Source of the DNA: UBA11663 sp049616325
GTDB lineage: Bacteria; Bacteroidota; Bacteroidia; Flavobacteriales_D; Sanyastnellaceae
Direction: 5' to 3'
DNA length: 64,000 nucleotides
Assembly (NCBI GenBank): GCA_049616325.1
Contig: JBMZHG010000010.1
Coordinates: 1 to 64,000 of the forward strand
The translations under genes were made by a program, and so were the position numbers. This document shows, in pieces, positions 36,901-44,775 of the stretch (positions are counted from its first letter, which is position 1; every line of letters begins with the position of its first letter). The notes below the pieces were generated by a model. The model saw only the letters and a list, made by a program, of their open reading frames with translations. It had not been told where the DNA came from and made no database searches.

Positions 36901-38551
36901 TGCTTACCCCAAAGGCACCCATCGAGTACACGTTCTTCATCATCGTCCGCCAAAGCGGCGCTTGGTCGCCGTTGTCCAACTTCACTTGGGTCACGGACGA
37001 CTTCAACATCTTCAACACAAGCGCTCCCGGCGCAGCATACCCGTCCTGCGAAAGTGTTCCTACTTGGTACGTCTCGCCATTCAAGGTGTACTCGTACGCC
37101 ACGGCGAGAACCTCTGCGTTGTTCAGCGCCTGACGCAAAGAAATGAATCCAAGACGGCTGTTGTAGGTGAATTCTGAGGGGGTGAGTTTTCGGGCATTGC
37201 CCACCCGTTCGTAGTGCACTCCCTGCTTCAAATCGCCGCCCAACGCCGTCGAGATTGCTTGGTTCGCCCCGGTAAATTCCATCACACCCTCATTCAGCGT
37301 CAAGCTTCGGAACAGGTCGTTGTTGTAGTTGTTGGGGGCCTTGTCTGCCGCGGCCTCCGTGGCCGGCTCAAGCGCCTCGTTCGTGAAAATGCTCTCGTTG
37401 TTGATGAGGTTCCCCTGGGGCAAATTGGTGGACAGGTAAGTCGGGTGTTCGCCCAAATCCGTGAACGCCACAATGTTCCGCACGTCTTGCGTGTTAGCCT
37501 GCGTGTTGACCACGTAGACTTCGATCCGGTTGATCATGGCTCCCGAATTGGGCACGGGCAACGAGCGCATGGCCTCGTCGTACTTGTCCACGAAGTACTG
37601 GCTGAGGAAGTAGTGGCGGTTCGCCTCGTAGTCGTCGGCTCGGATGTCGAACTCCTGGGTTTGGGCTCCCCCCTCCACCTCAATCTCACTCCGCTCGCCT
37701 TTTTGTTGGCTGAAGACCGTCGTGTTGTACAAACGTCCCCACTGAGTCTCCAGCTTCAGGCCAAACAAACTCTGCGACCCCACAATCAAACTGCTGTTGA
37801 GGGGCATGTTGATGTTTCCGGCCTCGATGTTCTTCAGGATGTCGTCTTCTTCGCCTTGGAAACCGATGTTCATTTGGTTTTCAAAGTCGAAGAGCGCTTG
37901 GGTGTTGATCTGCGTGCCGAGCTCAATCTTGTCGCCAATCTTGCCGCCGAGGTTGAGTTGAATGCGCTGGTCAAAATCCACCGACCCTGCCCGGCGTTGT
38001 CGTTCGGGAATGCGCGGGTTCTCCGTGTTGTTCCACGTGTATCCCAGAGTGATTTCTGCGGTTCCTTGAGGCTTGATTTCAATCTCGTTGCTGCCGAAAA
38101 TCATCTCGAACAGCTCGCTGTCGATTTCCAGCTTGGGCGCGAACGCGCGGTCAGCCTCGTCTTCTTCTTCTTGAAGCTGGTTCCAAAATTCCGTGAGGTT
38201 GCCCTCGATGTTGTAGTTCAAGTACTCATCCAAGGTGAACAAACTCGCAGGACGAAATTGAAGGGTGTCCCCGATGGTTTGCTGCACCTCGTACATTCCC
38301 GTGAGCGGGTTGTACACCACCCCGTAATTGAAGTTGCTCGGCCATTGCAACGAGACCCCGCCGGGAAACTCGGTGGGGTTGTACATGTCCCCGTTGTCAT
38401 GAGGGAACGGCAAGTTGAACGTGGTGTCCGACTGGGCGCTGCTTTGGGCGAAAACATCCCCGAACAAAAAGAACGCGCAAGCCGCCCAGGCCCACCCGTA
38501 GGTCCAAAATCTCCTCCAATTCGGCGCGCCGTCCTGTGGTGGGGGGGTCAT
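30974..38551 (-). CDS. sprA: Type IX secretion outer membrane translocon SprA (Sov)
   Basis: A protein of 2525 residues, close to the usual size of SprA, the giant single-chain 36-strand barrel that exports T9SS cargo and is needed for gliding in Flavobacterium. Signal peptide (WAWAACAFFLFGDVFAQ), then the SprA N-terminal region (SLQWPSNFNYGVVYNPLTGM, LGYTWNNTENPRIPERQRR, RIQLNLGGKIGDKIELGTQ), long Asn/Asp/Tyr-rich barrel segments, and a C-terminal strand ending GVALRFNLTQ. A low-complexity Gly/Ser/Arg/Lys stretch occurs near RGGGSGGRGGSSNSSKG. It starts 30 bases after ruvA in a maeB-ruvA-sprA-gcvH array; the ruvA/sprA/gcvH neighbourhood is common in Bacteroidota. The cargo genes here depend on it. 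Confidence 0.97.
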   Translation of the reverse strand: MTPPPQDGAPNWRRFWTYGWAWAACAFFLFGDVFAQSSAQSDTTFNLPFPHDNGDMYNPTEFPGGVSLQWPSNFNYGVVYNPLTGMYEVQQTIGDTLQFRPASLFTLDEYLNYNIEGNLTEFWNQLQEEEDEADRAFAPKLEIDSELFEMIFGSNEIEIKPQGTAEITLGYTWNNTENPRIPERQRRAGSVDFDQRIQLNLGGKIGDKIELGTQINTQALFDFENQMNIGFQGEEDDILKNIEAGNINMPLNSSLIVGSQSLFGLKLETQWGRLYNTTVFSQQKGERSEIEVEGGAQTQEFDIRADDYEANRHYFLSQYFVDKYDEAMRSLPVPNSGAMINRIEVYVVNTQANTQDVRNIVAFTDLGEHPTYLSTNLPQGNLINNESIFTNEALEPATEAAADKAPNNYNNDLFRSLTLNEGVMEFTGANQAISTALGGDLKQGVHYERVGNARKLTPSEFTYNSRLGFISLRQALNNAEVLAVAYEYTLNGETYQVGTLSQDGYAAPGALVLKMLKSSVTQVKLDNGDQAPLWRTMMKNVYSMGAFGVSNEDFRLDIWYNDPNSGVDLNYIPREPLDGRLLIQVLGMDRIDINGMPNQDGVFDYVDNAAVQGGTINSQNGRIFLPSVEPFGTNLAEKIAEYVVDSEIPAADQEGIRDALIQTLVFQPLYDSTKTAAQQIPALNRYRIKGRFQSQSSSEIQLNALNVPEGSVTVTAGGVRLVENRDYTVDYNLGRVRIINDGLLESGQTIKVSLESNSLFNIQTKTLLGTRFDYVASDNLNIGTTFLNMRERPLTRKVNMGDEPVNNTVVGADFSWQTESRLLTELIDRLPFYSTTAKSTFDISAEGAYLIPGHSRAVGDEGTAYIDDFEGSQSTIDLRAVNRWFLASTPRWQEDKFPESRLEDDLASNYNRAGLSWYTIDPSLMNGSSLQDGQVDAEIRQDHRMRQILLRELYEKGDYSNSATAGMPTNLPTLDMTFRPSERGPYNYEPFDGSDYSSGLETDGSLKNPDERWAGIQRALTTTDFEAANIEYIQFWVMDPFNEDSENESGGKLYINLGNVSEDVLNDSQLEFENGLPSANNTELETDTSTWGIYPDPTTFNVVNAFDNSTNDYSAQDVGLDGLNSEKEREFFAAWLDGLETDLNPDALSQYRADPSADDFRYFRDPVAQENGEDILERYQFFSRYEGNSNTQQPYGYPITSTTIPNTEDINEDLTLGTIESYYQYEIPMTLSDLSQENIGKGYLSDILETVSKTNGAGEQRPIKWYQFKIPVKEYQQAYNGISDFRSIRFMRMFMKGWSEPVTLRFARIELVRGEWRRYEQSLAGLQELEVDDPTGTQFALTAVNLEENGVRQPVPYVIPPGINQEIDPSNLNQRRLNEQSLSLEVCGLEDGDARAAYRNINFDMRMYERLRMFVHVEAGRQGEILNDGDVNVFVRLGSDYDQNYYEYEIPLKPTPIDATALTDYDIWPEENNIDINLDSLRLLSLDKLRNRYVNGQISSTGVYSVVNDGKRLSVKGNPTLSNVVTVMVGLRNPDKDLEQPLWTSDDGQPKCAELWVNELRLAGFNEEGGWAAVAQANATLADLANVSVAANMSVPGWGGLEQRVQERQRETIQGLDANGTIQLGKLLPEKLGVTLPMYVGYSNQTSTPQFDPLSPDVEMTDIAAIADQITDQDELEAIDSRQQSARSINEVRSINFSNVKVSPQFGKGGSKDRNNRGKGNDAKGDKLTEEREKFGANNPRGGGSGGRGGSSNSSKGLFSIVNPANFSANYSYNEQFRQDIYTDNFRNVEHRGALNYTWQPKPKKRQPFSKVGFLNKSDYFKLIRDVNFYLLPKQISATNQMQRMYEVSTVRDNMEVLNPNSGLEPLITPQVVKTWTWNRNYTVKYDLTQSLKLDYQGTAQALILEDAGVIPLETEDPDAYNAYRENVQASVMQGGEVTNYNHQVNGTYKLPLDKFPLTDWLSADTRYQSSFRWDRAPFAQDTLGNTIQNSRNLSLNTQANFKNFYNKVPYLKEINNKRRPRPSDRNVSNEKRDGFGNIEEDEEKEKKEINPIEHILRFAMGLHNVSGTYARNEGTLLPGYAPRSMYGGFDSDLVAPGLPFLVGHQNTDLYGNGFGDGTFAQQAASNGWLVQQPNLNNQYTESYSENFNVRANLEPIRDFKLELTANRNISKNYQSFFRYDDDLQDYVNESANETGNFTATVMTWPTAFVDDDSTYTNSVWESFLAGRRFVSERQNELNYNDELNEIGYAPGFGPISQNVVVPAFMAAYLGLSAQDVPLDVFQAPVRPNWRVSYDGLSKNPTLKKTFKRFNLNHTYRSTMSTAYTTNLGFEGDDLGRPTATDQGEYQDYISQRQYNTVTISEQLSPLVGVDVSIKTANDNEPQVRLEITRDRNVNLGLSNYQITETKTKGVVIGLGYKFDDVPNPFLKTYGKLPIKMLKKTDFLVRADINIRENSTVIRKMVEQQNQVTAGQRLVSIKLSGDLEVSDKMTLRMFYDQQINKPKVSTSFATTNISSGVALRFNLTQ

Positions 38552-38581
38552 GCGTGTTCCTGGTTCAATCGTCGGTGTCGG

Positions 38582-39178
38582 TCAAAGTTCGCGCAAAGCA
38601 GCTTTAATGAGGCCTTCCAACGTGGCGGAATTCCCTTGCGTAGCGAGGAGTTTGTCCAGAACAGCGTTGCATTTGGCCTTGTCAAAGCCGAGCGATGTCA
38701 GTGCCCCTAACGCGTCGCCCTTCAATCTATTGTGCGAAGGCGATGTCGAAGACAAAACTCCTGCCGAAGAGGCCGACCCCGCCTCCACCTTGTCTTGCAA
38801 ATCCACGATGATTCGCTGGGCAGTTTTGGCGCCGATTCCCTTCACGCGCTTCATGGCGTCCACGTCGCCTGAAGCAATTGCCGCAGCTGCCGTGTCGGGG
38901 TCCATCGCGCTCAAAATCAAGCGGGCCGTGTTCGCCCCAACGCCGTTCACGCCCAGAAGCAACAGGAAAAGTGTGCGCTCCGACTCCGTGGCAAAGCCGT
39001 ACAAGAGTTGGGCGTCCTCCCGCACCACCATGTGGGTGTGGATCTTGACGAGTTCGTGGTCGCTGAGTTGATCGAACGTGGTCAAACTGATGGCGACGAA
39101 GTACCCGACTCCGCCGCATTCCACCACCACGTGCGTGGGGTGCTTTTCAACGAGTCGGCCGTGGAGGTGATGAATCAC
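38582..39178 (-). CDS. ruvA: Holliday junction branch migration protein RuvA
   Basis: A 198-residue junction-binding subunit of the RuvAB motor. Domain I MIHHLHGRLVEKHPTHVVVE, domain II helix-hairpin-helix motifs LLGVNGVGANTARLIL and VKGIGAKTAQRIIVDL, and a C-terminal three-helix RuvB-binding domain (ALTSLGFDKAKCNAVLDKLL). The start overlaps the maeB stop by four bases. RuvB and RuvC are not in the window. Confidence 0.97.
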   Translation of the reverse strand: MIHHLHGRLVEKHPTHVVVECGGVGYFVAISLTTFDQLSDHELVKIHTHMVVREDAQLLYGFATESERTLFLLLLGVNGVGANTARLILSAMDPDTAAAAIASGDVDAMKRVKGIGAKTAQRIIVDLQDKVEAGSASSAGVLSSTSPSHNRLKGDALGALTSLGFDKAKCNAVLDKLLATQGNSATLEGLIKAALREL

Positions 39179-41454
39179 AGCTGAGCGTCTTTGATTTGGG
39201 CGTCCACCACAGCGAGGCGAACCATGTCCAAGATTTCTTTCGCACTTGAACCCATCTGGAGAATGTGCACGCTTTTCCTCATGCCGAGCAGCACCGGGCC
39301 TTGTGCATCCATTTCAGCCATTTCCTGCAACAGCTTGTAGCTGATGTTTCCTGCAGACAGGTTGGGGAAAATCAACGTGTTCACACGGCGCTTGTGCAAG
39401 GCGCTGAAGGGGAAACTCTCCGCCAACTTGTCTTGGTTCATGGCGTAATTGGCCTGGATTTCACCGTCCACAATCAATTCCGGGTGATGCACATGCAGGT
39501 ACCGGGCCGCCTCCGCCATTTTCTCGGCGTCATGCCCTTTGGAGCTGCCAAAATTCGAGTAGCTCAACAAGGCAATTCGAGGCACAATGCGAAGGTTTCG
39601 GACCGCCTCCGCCGTGAGCAACGTGATGTTGACGATGTCTTCCGCAGTGGGGTTGGTGTTCACCGTGGTGTCGGCAAAAAACATGGGGCCGCTCTTGGAC
39701 TGCACGATGTACATGCCGGCCACCTTTTGGACGCCTTGCGCTTTGCCGATGGCGTGAAGCGCCGGACGAATCACGTTGGGGTAGTTCCGCGTCAGACCCG
39801 ACACCAATGCGTCGGCCTCGCCTTGGTCCACAAGCATCGATCCGAAATAGTTGCGCTGGCGCATGTAGCGCTCGGCTTCGATGGCCGTCAGACCGTGACG
39901 CTTCCGGCGGGCGAACAACACCTCGCCAAATGCCTCGCGCCGCTGCGACTGATCTTCCGAACGTGGATCCAAAATCGTTGCCCCCTCCAATTCCAAGCTG
40001 TTTTCCTCAATCAAGGCCGCAATGCGGTCGTGCCGGCCGAGCAAGATGGGGTGGGCGATGCCCTCGTCCATGGCCATCTCGGCCGCCTTCAGAACCTTGT
40101 AATGCTCGGCCTCGGCAAACACCACGCGCTTGGGGGCACGTGCTGCTCGGGTGGCGACGTTTCGAGAGAACGTGGAGTCGTTGCCCAAGCGCAATTCCAA
40201 TTGGCGCTTGTAATGATCCCAATCCGTGATGGGAGCTCGGGCAATCCCCGACTCCATTGCAGCTTGCGCAACGGCAGGCGCCACCGTGGTGATTAAGCGC
40301 GGATCGACCGGCTTGGGAATGATCAAGTCACGGCCAAACGTCAAGGACCCCTCGCCGTAGGCCTCACTTACTTCGTCCGGGACGTTCTCCTCGGCGAGCG
40401 CAGCAATGGCCCGAACCGCAGCCAACTTCATGGCGTCGTTGATGCCCGTTGCCCGCACGTCGAGTGCCCCGCGGAAGATGTATGGAAAGCCCAAGACGTT
40501 GTTGACTTGGTTGGGGTGGTCGCTGCGGCCCGTGGCCATGATGACGTCTTCCCGTGAGGCCATGGCTTCGTCGTAAGCAATTTCCGGATCCGGGTTGGCC
40601 AGGGCAAACACAATGGGATTCTTGGCCATGGACTTCACCATGGCTGCGTCGACAAGCCCTCCTTTGCTTAGCCCCAGAAACACGTCGGCCCCGGCCATCG
40701 CTTCCGTCAAATCCGCGTACTGCACTTTCGTCGCGTACTTCTGCTTGCTGGCATCAAGGCCCTCCCGACCGCTGTGAACGTGTCCACGGCTGTCGAACAC
40801 GGCGGCATTCTCCCGCTTCATTCCGAGTTGCTCGTAGATGTCCAAACACGACATCGCCGCTGCTCCGGCCCCGCTCACCACCACGCGGACGTCCTCGATG
40901 TTTTTCTCTGCCAATTTCAAAGCGTTCAGCAGAGCCGCAGCACTGATGATGGCCGTGCCGTGTTGGTCGTCGTGCATCAACGGGATGTCCAACTCCTCCT
41001 TCAAGCGACGCTCAATTTCAAACGCCTCAGGTGCTTTGATGTCCTCCAAATTGATGCCCCCGAACGTCGGCGCAATGGCCTTCACCGTGGCCACAAACTG
41101 ATCGACGTCTGAGGCATCCACCTCGATGTCAAACACGTCGATGTCGGCAAACACTTTGAAAAGAACGCCTTTCCCCTCCATCACGGGCTTGCTGGCTTCA
41201 GGTCCAATGTCACCAAGCCCAAGCACCGCTGTGCCGTTGCTGATGACCGCCACCAAATTGCCCTTGGCCGTGTACTTGTAGACGTCCTGTTTGTTCTCAG
41301 CAATGGCCTTGCATGGCTCAGCCACGCCTGGGCTGTAAGCCAAACTCAAGTCCCGTTGGGTGCTGTACGGCTTGGTCGGCACCACCTCCACCTTCCCACG
41401 CCGCTCCCGGGCATGGTATTCCAAGGCTTCCTTCTTCAGGTTGTTCGTTTGCAT
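39175..41454 (-). CDS. maeB: NADP-dependent malic enzyme with C-terminal phosphotransacetylase-like domain
   Basis: A 759-residue MaeB-type protein: oxidative decarboxylation of malate to pyruvate with NADPH production. The malic domain has KPYSTQRDLSLAYSPGVAEP, GLGDIGPEASKPVMEGKGVL, DIEVDASDVDQFV, MHDDQHGTAIISAAALLNAL and the nucleotide-binding VVSGAGAAAMSCLDIYEQLG. Residues from about 430 onward resemble phosphate acetyltransferase (KRVVFAEAEHYKVLKAAEMA, AGNISYKLLQEMAEMDAQGP) and usually act as a regulatory or assembly domain. First gene of the ruvA-sprA array. A GAACTTCG box lies seven bases before the ATG. Confidence 0.96.
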   Translation of the reverse strand: MQTNNLKKEALEYHARERRGKVEVVPTKPYSTQRDLSLAYSPGVAEPCKAIAENKQDVYKYTAKGNLVAVISNGTAVLGLGDIGPEASKPVMEGKGVLFKVFADIDVFDIEVDASDVDQFVATVKAIAPTFGGINLEDIKAPEAFEIERRLKEELDIPLMHDDQHGTAIISAAALLNALKLAEKNIEDVRVVVSGAGAAAMSCLDIYEQLGMKRENAAVFDSRGHVHSGREGLDASKQKYATKVQYADLTEAMAGADVFLGLSKGGLVDAAMVKSMAKNPIVFALANPDPEIAYDEAMASREDVIMATGRSDHPNQVNNVLGFPYIFRGALDVRATGINDAMKLAAVRAIAALAEENVPDEVSEAYGEGSLTFGRDLIIPKPVDPRLITTVAPAVAQAAMESGIARAPITDWDHYKRQLELRLGNDSTFSRNVATRAARAPKRVVFAEAEHYKVLKAAEMAMDEGIAHPILLGRHDRIAALIEENSLELEGATILDPRSEDQSQRREAFGEVLFARRKRHGLTAIEAERYMRQRNYFGSMLVDQGEADALVSGLTRNYPNVIRPALHAIGKAQGVQKVAGMYIVQSKSGPMFFADTTVNTNPTAEDIVNITLLTAEAVRNLRIVPRIALLSYSNFGSSKGHDAEKMAEAARYLHVHHPELIVDGEIQANYAMNQDKLAESFPFSALHKRRVNTLIFPNLSAGNISYKLLQEMAEMDAQGPVLLGMRKSVHILQMGSSAKEILDMVRLAVVDAQIKDAQL

Positions 41455-41461
41455 TAAGCAG

Positions 41462-41469
41462 CGAAGTTC
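41462..41469 (-). promoter_or_regulatory. -7 box (GAACTTCG) of maeB
   Basis: GAACTTCG on the minus strand ends seven bases before ATG 41454. Same layout as the box before the LRR gene. Confidence 0.35.
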
Positions 41470-41578
41470 ACCACGAAGGACGAGAGAATCGTTGTCTCGT
41501 AACGCAAAGGATGCACATCACGTCGTGTACAATCCAACCGCAAGAATTGTGTCCCTCCTTGGCGGCAGGGCGCGCGGC

Positions 41579-42343
41579 TCAGCGCAACACCAACCGCTTG
41601 GTGGACACCGCAACGCCGCCCACCTTGTACGACACCAACCAAATGCCGTCGGAAAGCCCATCCAGATTGACGTGCTGAGAAGAAACACCACCCAACACCT
41701 GTTCTGTTTTTACGACTTGACCCACGAGGTTGCGGAATTCCAAAACGCCCGTCTCCGCGTTGTTCCACGTCACCGTCAAAAGATCTGTCGCCGGGTTGGG
41801 CGACAACCTGTCAATCGAAGGCGTCTTGCGACTCAATGCCTCGACCGAAGCCGTGGCCACCGAAACGAAGGTGATTTGGTGGCACGCCCCGAAGGCCAAT
41901 GCACCTTCTTCGTGGAAGCAGTACTCCAGCGTGGTGCTTCCGACCACCCCGTTGGGGTAGTAATCGCTGCGGAAGGAATCGTCCGACAGGCCGGAATTCA
42001 AGTTCACGAAAAACGCCGCGTTCGCAGGCGACGAATCGGTGCCGTAATTGAAACACGTCGGGCCCCAACAAAAGCGCTCAAAAGCGCCTGGATCCCCGGA
42101 TTGGTAGGGGTAGTTGAACGGAGAAACCGTGTCGATCAAATTGCGCGTCACCATGAGCGACAACGGACTGTCTGTGTTGTTGGCCACGGTCCAGTGGGCC
42201 TCAACTGCACCGCTGCCCGACAACGTGTCCAATGCGACGTAAATCGTGTCCGGCGCATCCACGATGGTGGCCTGTCCCCAAAAGCCTCCGGCGAACGCAC
42301 CGAACAGGCCCACTAAAACGCAACGTTGAATCCAATTCTGCAT
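41579..42343 (-). CDS. Secreted protein with T9SS type A sorting domain
   Basis: A 254-residue exported protein with signal peptide ending near GGFWGQ, a beta-rich body (LSGSGAVEAHWTVANNTDSP, FCWGPTCFNYGTDSS, GVVGSTTLEYCFHEEGALAF) and a type A sorting tail: LSPNPATDLLTV, VLEFRNLVGQV, LDGLSDGIWLVSYKV and STKRLVL. The body resembles cargo whose core is an Ig-like domain with Cys pairs. The frame is open further upstream, but ATG 42343 begins the signal peptide and has a perfect TATCTTTG box four bases before it. Function unknown; exported through SprA. Confidence 0.9.
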   Translation of the reverse strand: MQNWIQRCVLVGLFGAFAGGFWGQATIVDAPDTIYVALDTLSGSGAVEAHWTVANNTDSPLSLMVTRNLIDTVSPFNYPYQSGDPGAFERFCWGPTCFNYGTDSSPANAAFFVNLNSGLSDDSFRSDYYPNGVVGSTTLEYCFHEEGALAFGACHQITFVSVATASVEALSRKTPSIDRLSPNPATDLLTVTWNNAETGVLEFRNLVGQVVKTEQVLGGVSSQHVNLDGLSDGIWLVSYKVGGVAVSTKRLVLR

Positions 42344-42347
42344 GACC

Positions 42348-42355
42348 CAAAGATA
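42348..42355 (-). promoter_or_regulatory. Leaderless-type -7 box (TATCTTTG) of the small T9SS cargo gene
   Basis: A perfect TAnnTTTG, then GGTC, then ATG 42343 on the minus strand. Confidence 0.65.
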
Positions 42356-42421
42356 CGAAGAAGGCACGTGGACGTGAAGTGCAATTGACTTCCGGCAACC
42401 TTGAATTGACGAGTGAAGTCC

Positions 42422-42429
42422 TATTTTTG
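42422..42429 (+). promoter_or_regulatory. -7 box (TATTTTTG) of tlpA-DUF6029
   Basis: A perfect TAnnTTTG, 38 bases before ATG 42468, with a TTG 17 bases upstream of the box as a possible -33 element. Predicts a leader of about 30 bases. Confidence 0.5.
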
Positions 42430-42467
42430 GCCCGATTGATGCTCCCCTGCTTGAAAATCTTGGAACG

Positions 42468-42962
42468 ATGAACATGAAAATGCCTGTGACGATGTTGGCT
42501 GTTGCGATGCTGAGTGCCTTCAGTGCCCACGCCCAAACCCTGCCCAACGTCTCCCTGAAAGACATTGAAGGAAACGCCGTAGAAACCGCCTCGTTGGTCC
42601 AAGAGGAAGGTCCCACCGTGTTTTGTTTTTGGGCCACGTGGTGCAGCCCATGCAAGCGGGAACTCAACAACTACGCAGAGCTCTACGAAGACTGGGTGGA
42701 CGAAACGGGGGTGAAGATTGTGGCCGTGAGCATCGACGACCAGCGCTCGGTCAACCGCGTCGCGCCTTACGTGAACAGCGTGGGTTGGGAATACGAAATC
42801 CTGCTCGACCCCAACCGCGATTTTGCGCGCGCCTTGAACGTTCAAAACGTGCCCCACACCTTTGTGGTTGACGCGGAGGGAAACGTCGTTTGGTCCCACA
42901 ACAACTACGCGGACGGGGACGAATTTGAGCTTTACGAGGAACTCCTCAAGCTCGCCGAATGA
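42468..42962 (+). CDS. TlpA-family thiol-disulfide oxidoreductase
   Basis: A 164-residue exported thioredoxin-fold protein with signal peptide to SAHAQ. Active site WCSPC in FWATWCSPCKREL, then VKIVAVSIDD and VPHTFVVDAEGNVVWSHNNY with the cis-Pro loop (NVPHTF). It probably reduces disulfides or delivers electrons in the periplasm. The 3' end overlaps the DUF6029 gene by four bases (ATGA), so the two products are made together. Start could also be the second ATG (42474). Confidence 0.93.
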   Translation: MNMKMPVTMLAVAMLSAFSAHAQTLPNVSLKDIEGNAVETASLVQEEGPTVFCFWATWCSPCKRELNNYAELYEDWVDETGVKIVAVSIDDQRSVNRVAPYVNSVGWEYEILLDPNRDFARALNVQNVPHTFVVDAEGNVVWSHNNYADGDEFELYEELLKLAE

Positions 42963-44692
42963 TGCGCGCGGCGAAGGTCAAGGCGGCGGCCTTGTTTGCA
43001 CTTGGCGTTGCACTTGGAATCAACCCTACGCAAGCACAATTCGGGCAAGAGGCCGAGGCGCCTTCCATCTCGGGCAACGTGGCCATTCTTTGGCAGTCGT
43101 ACGCCGAGGACAGCTTGATTGGCGCGGTTGTTCCACCAGCCCAAACCGGGTACAACGCCTTCGCCAATTTGCGCTACAACCAAGGCAACTTCAGTGCCGG
43201 CGTTCGTTATGAGAGCTACCTGAACGCGCTCCTTGGGTTTCCCGGACGCTTCAAAGGAAGCGGGCTCGGGTACCGGTTCGCACGGTACGCCGATCCCGAC
43301 AAAGGTGTTGACGTCACGGTTGGCAACTTTTACGACCAATTCGGGAGCGGGCTCGTGTTCCGCTCTTACGAGGAGCGCCTTCTCGGCATCGACAACGCCA
43401 TGGACGGTTTTCGGGTGATTCTCAAGCCAATTGACGGCGTCCAAGCGAAGTTGATTTACGGCAAGCAGCGCTTTGATTTTGAGGACGGCCTCGTGAACGG
43501 CCCCGGCGTGGTTCGCGCCGTGGACCTCGAATCCGACCTCAACGCGCTTTTGGCCAGATGGGCGGAGAAAAAAACCAAAGTCTCGCTGGGCGGAAGCTTC
43601 GTCAGCAAATTTCAACCGGGCACGTCCTTCAACGTGGACAGCCTTGTGCTTGCCATGCCCCAAAACGTCGGATCCTGGTCCGCCCGGCTGAACCTCCTGC
43701 GCAAAGGCTGGACGGCTGGGGTCGAGTATGCCGGGAAGATCAACGACCCCAGCGCCGACAACGGCTTCACGTATCGGAACGGGGAGGCCTTTTTGGCAAC
43801 GTTGGGATACAGCCAAAAAGGCCTGGGGGTTCTGCTCACCGCCAAAATGGTGGACAACATGAGCTACCGATCGGACCGCGACTTGCGGTTGTTTGACCTT
43901 CCCATCAACTACATCCCTGCCGTCACGCAACAGCACACCTACAACCTCGCCGCCACGCTGTACCCCTACGCCACGGTCATCACCGGGGAGACCAGCGCAA
44001 GCGCCGAAGTGTTCTACACGATTCCGAAAGGGAGCAAGCTCGGAGGCAAGTACGGCACCAAACTCAGCGCCAGTTTTGCCGCGGCCAACAGCCTCGACAC
44101 AACCCACTACGCCAGCGACGAAGTGGAAAGCGTGATATACGGGTACGAGCGAAACAGCTGGGGGCCCGGCGACGAGCTCTACGTTCGGGACTTCAACTTC
44201 ACCGCGAGCCGCAAATTGAACAAAACTTGGAAGGTGAAATACGCCTTCTATCACTTCGACTTCAACACCCTCACCACGCCGGTGACCACGGACTACAAGG
44301 GCATTGTCAACGCCAACATTCACGTGCTCGAAACGCAGTGGAAGGCAAAGCCCAAGCAAAGCCTTCGTACTGAATTCCAGGGCCTTTGGGTCGGGGAAGA
44401 CGAGGAACATCCTGGAGACCTGCAAGACAAGGGCCATTGGGCGACTGTTTTGGCCGAATACACTTGGAGCCCACATTGGTTTGCAAGCGTTTTGGACCAG
44501 TACAATTTTGGCAACAACGACCCCGAGAAACGCGTGCACTACCTCTACGCAGCTGGAGGCTACATTAATGGCCCACATCGCCTCAGCCTGGGCTATGGAA
44601 AACGACGCGAAGGCATCTTTTGTGTGGGCGGCGTGTGCCGGGCGGTTCCAGCTTCCAACGGCTTCGAAGTGTCTTTCTCAAGCAGTTTTTGA
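42959..44692 (+). CDS. DUF6029 family outer membrane beta-barrel protein
   Basis: A 577-residue exported protein with signal peptide to TQAQ. It has repeated strands with Tyr/Phe/Arg alternation: YNAFANLRYNQGNFSAGVRY, GLGYRFARYADPDKGVDVTV, GNFYDQFGSGLVFRSYEERL, and a terminal aromatic strand ending FEVSFSSSF, the signature of Bacteroidota barrels. Matches DUF6029. Function not known. Translational coupling to TlpA hints that the barrel or its partner needs thiol chemistry, which is inference. Contains an unusual CVGGVC segment near the C-terminus (about residue 560). Confidence 0.87.
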   Translation: MMRAAKVKAAALFALGVALGINPTQAQFGQEAEAPSISGNVAILWQSYAEDSLIGAVVPPAQTGYNAFANLRYNQGNFSAGVRYESYLNALLGFPGRFKGSGLGYRFARYADPDKGVDVTVGNFYDQFGSGLVFRSYEERLLGIDNAMDGFRVILKPIDGVQAKLIYGKQRFDFEDGLVNGPGVVRAVDLESDLNALLARWAEKKTKVSLGGSFVSKFQPGTSFNVDSLVLAMPQNVGSWSARLNLLRKGWTAGVEYAGKINDPSADNGFTYRNGEAFLATLGYSQKGLGVLLTAKMVDNMSYRSDRDLRLFDLPINYIPAVTQQHTYNLAATLYPYATVITGETSASAEVFYTIPKGSKLGGKYGTKLSASFAAANSLDTTHYASDEVESVIYGYERNSWGPGDELYVRDFNFTASRKLNKTWKVKYAFYHFDFNTLTTPVTTDYKGIVNANIHVLETQWKAKPKQSLRTEFQGLWVGEDEEHPGDLQDKGHWATVLAEYTWSPHWFASVLDQYNFGNNDPEKRVHYLYAAGGYINGPHRLSLGYGKRREGIFCVGGVCRAVPASNGFEVSFSSSF

Positions 44693-44713
44693 GGGAAGCA
44701 CCCTGATTTGACT

Positions 44714-44721
44714 TATTTTCG
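44714..44721 (+). promoter_or_regulatory. -7 box (TATTTTCG) of the first thioredoxin-T9SS gene
   Basis: TATTTTCG with TTTG at 44688-44691, 22 bases upstream. The layout fits the Bacteroidota -33/-7 promoter; the leader would be about 50 bases. Confidence 0.5.
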
Positions 44722-44775
44722 TCCATTACCTGAAGGAAACCAAGAAATCTGAAATTGAATCCAAAACCAAAACTC

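Noticed and set aside
30977..38710. Plus-strand frames of 1045, 516, 289 and 498 codons opposite sprA
   Set aside because: SprA is continuous on the minus strand over 2525 codons; the opposing frames have shadow composition and no plausible starts.
41480..41500. ACGAGA/TCTCGT hairpin between maeB and the small T9SS cargo gene
   Set aside because: Only a 6-bp stem with a 9-base loop and no T-tract in the direction of transcription; too weak to call a terminator.
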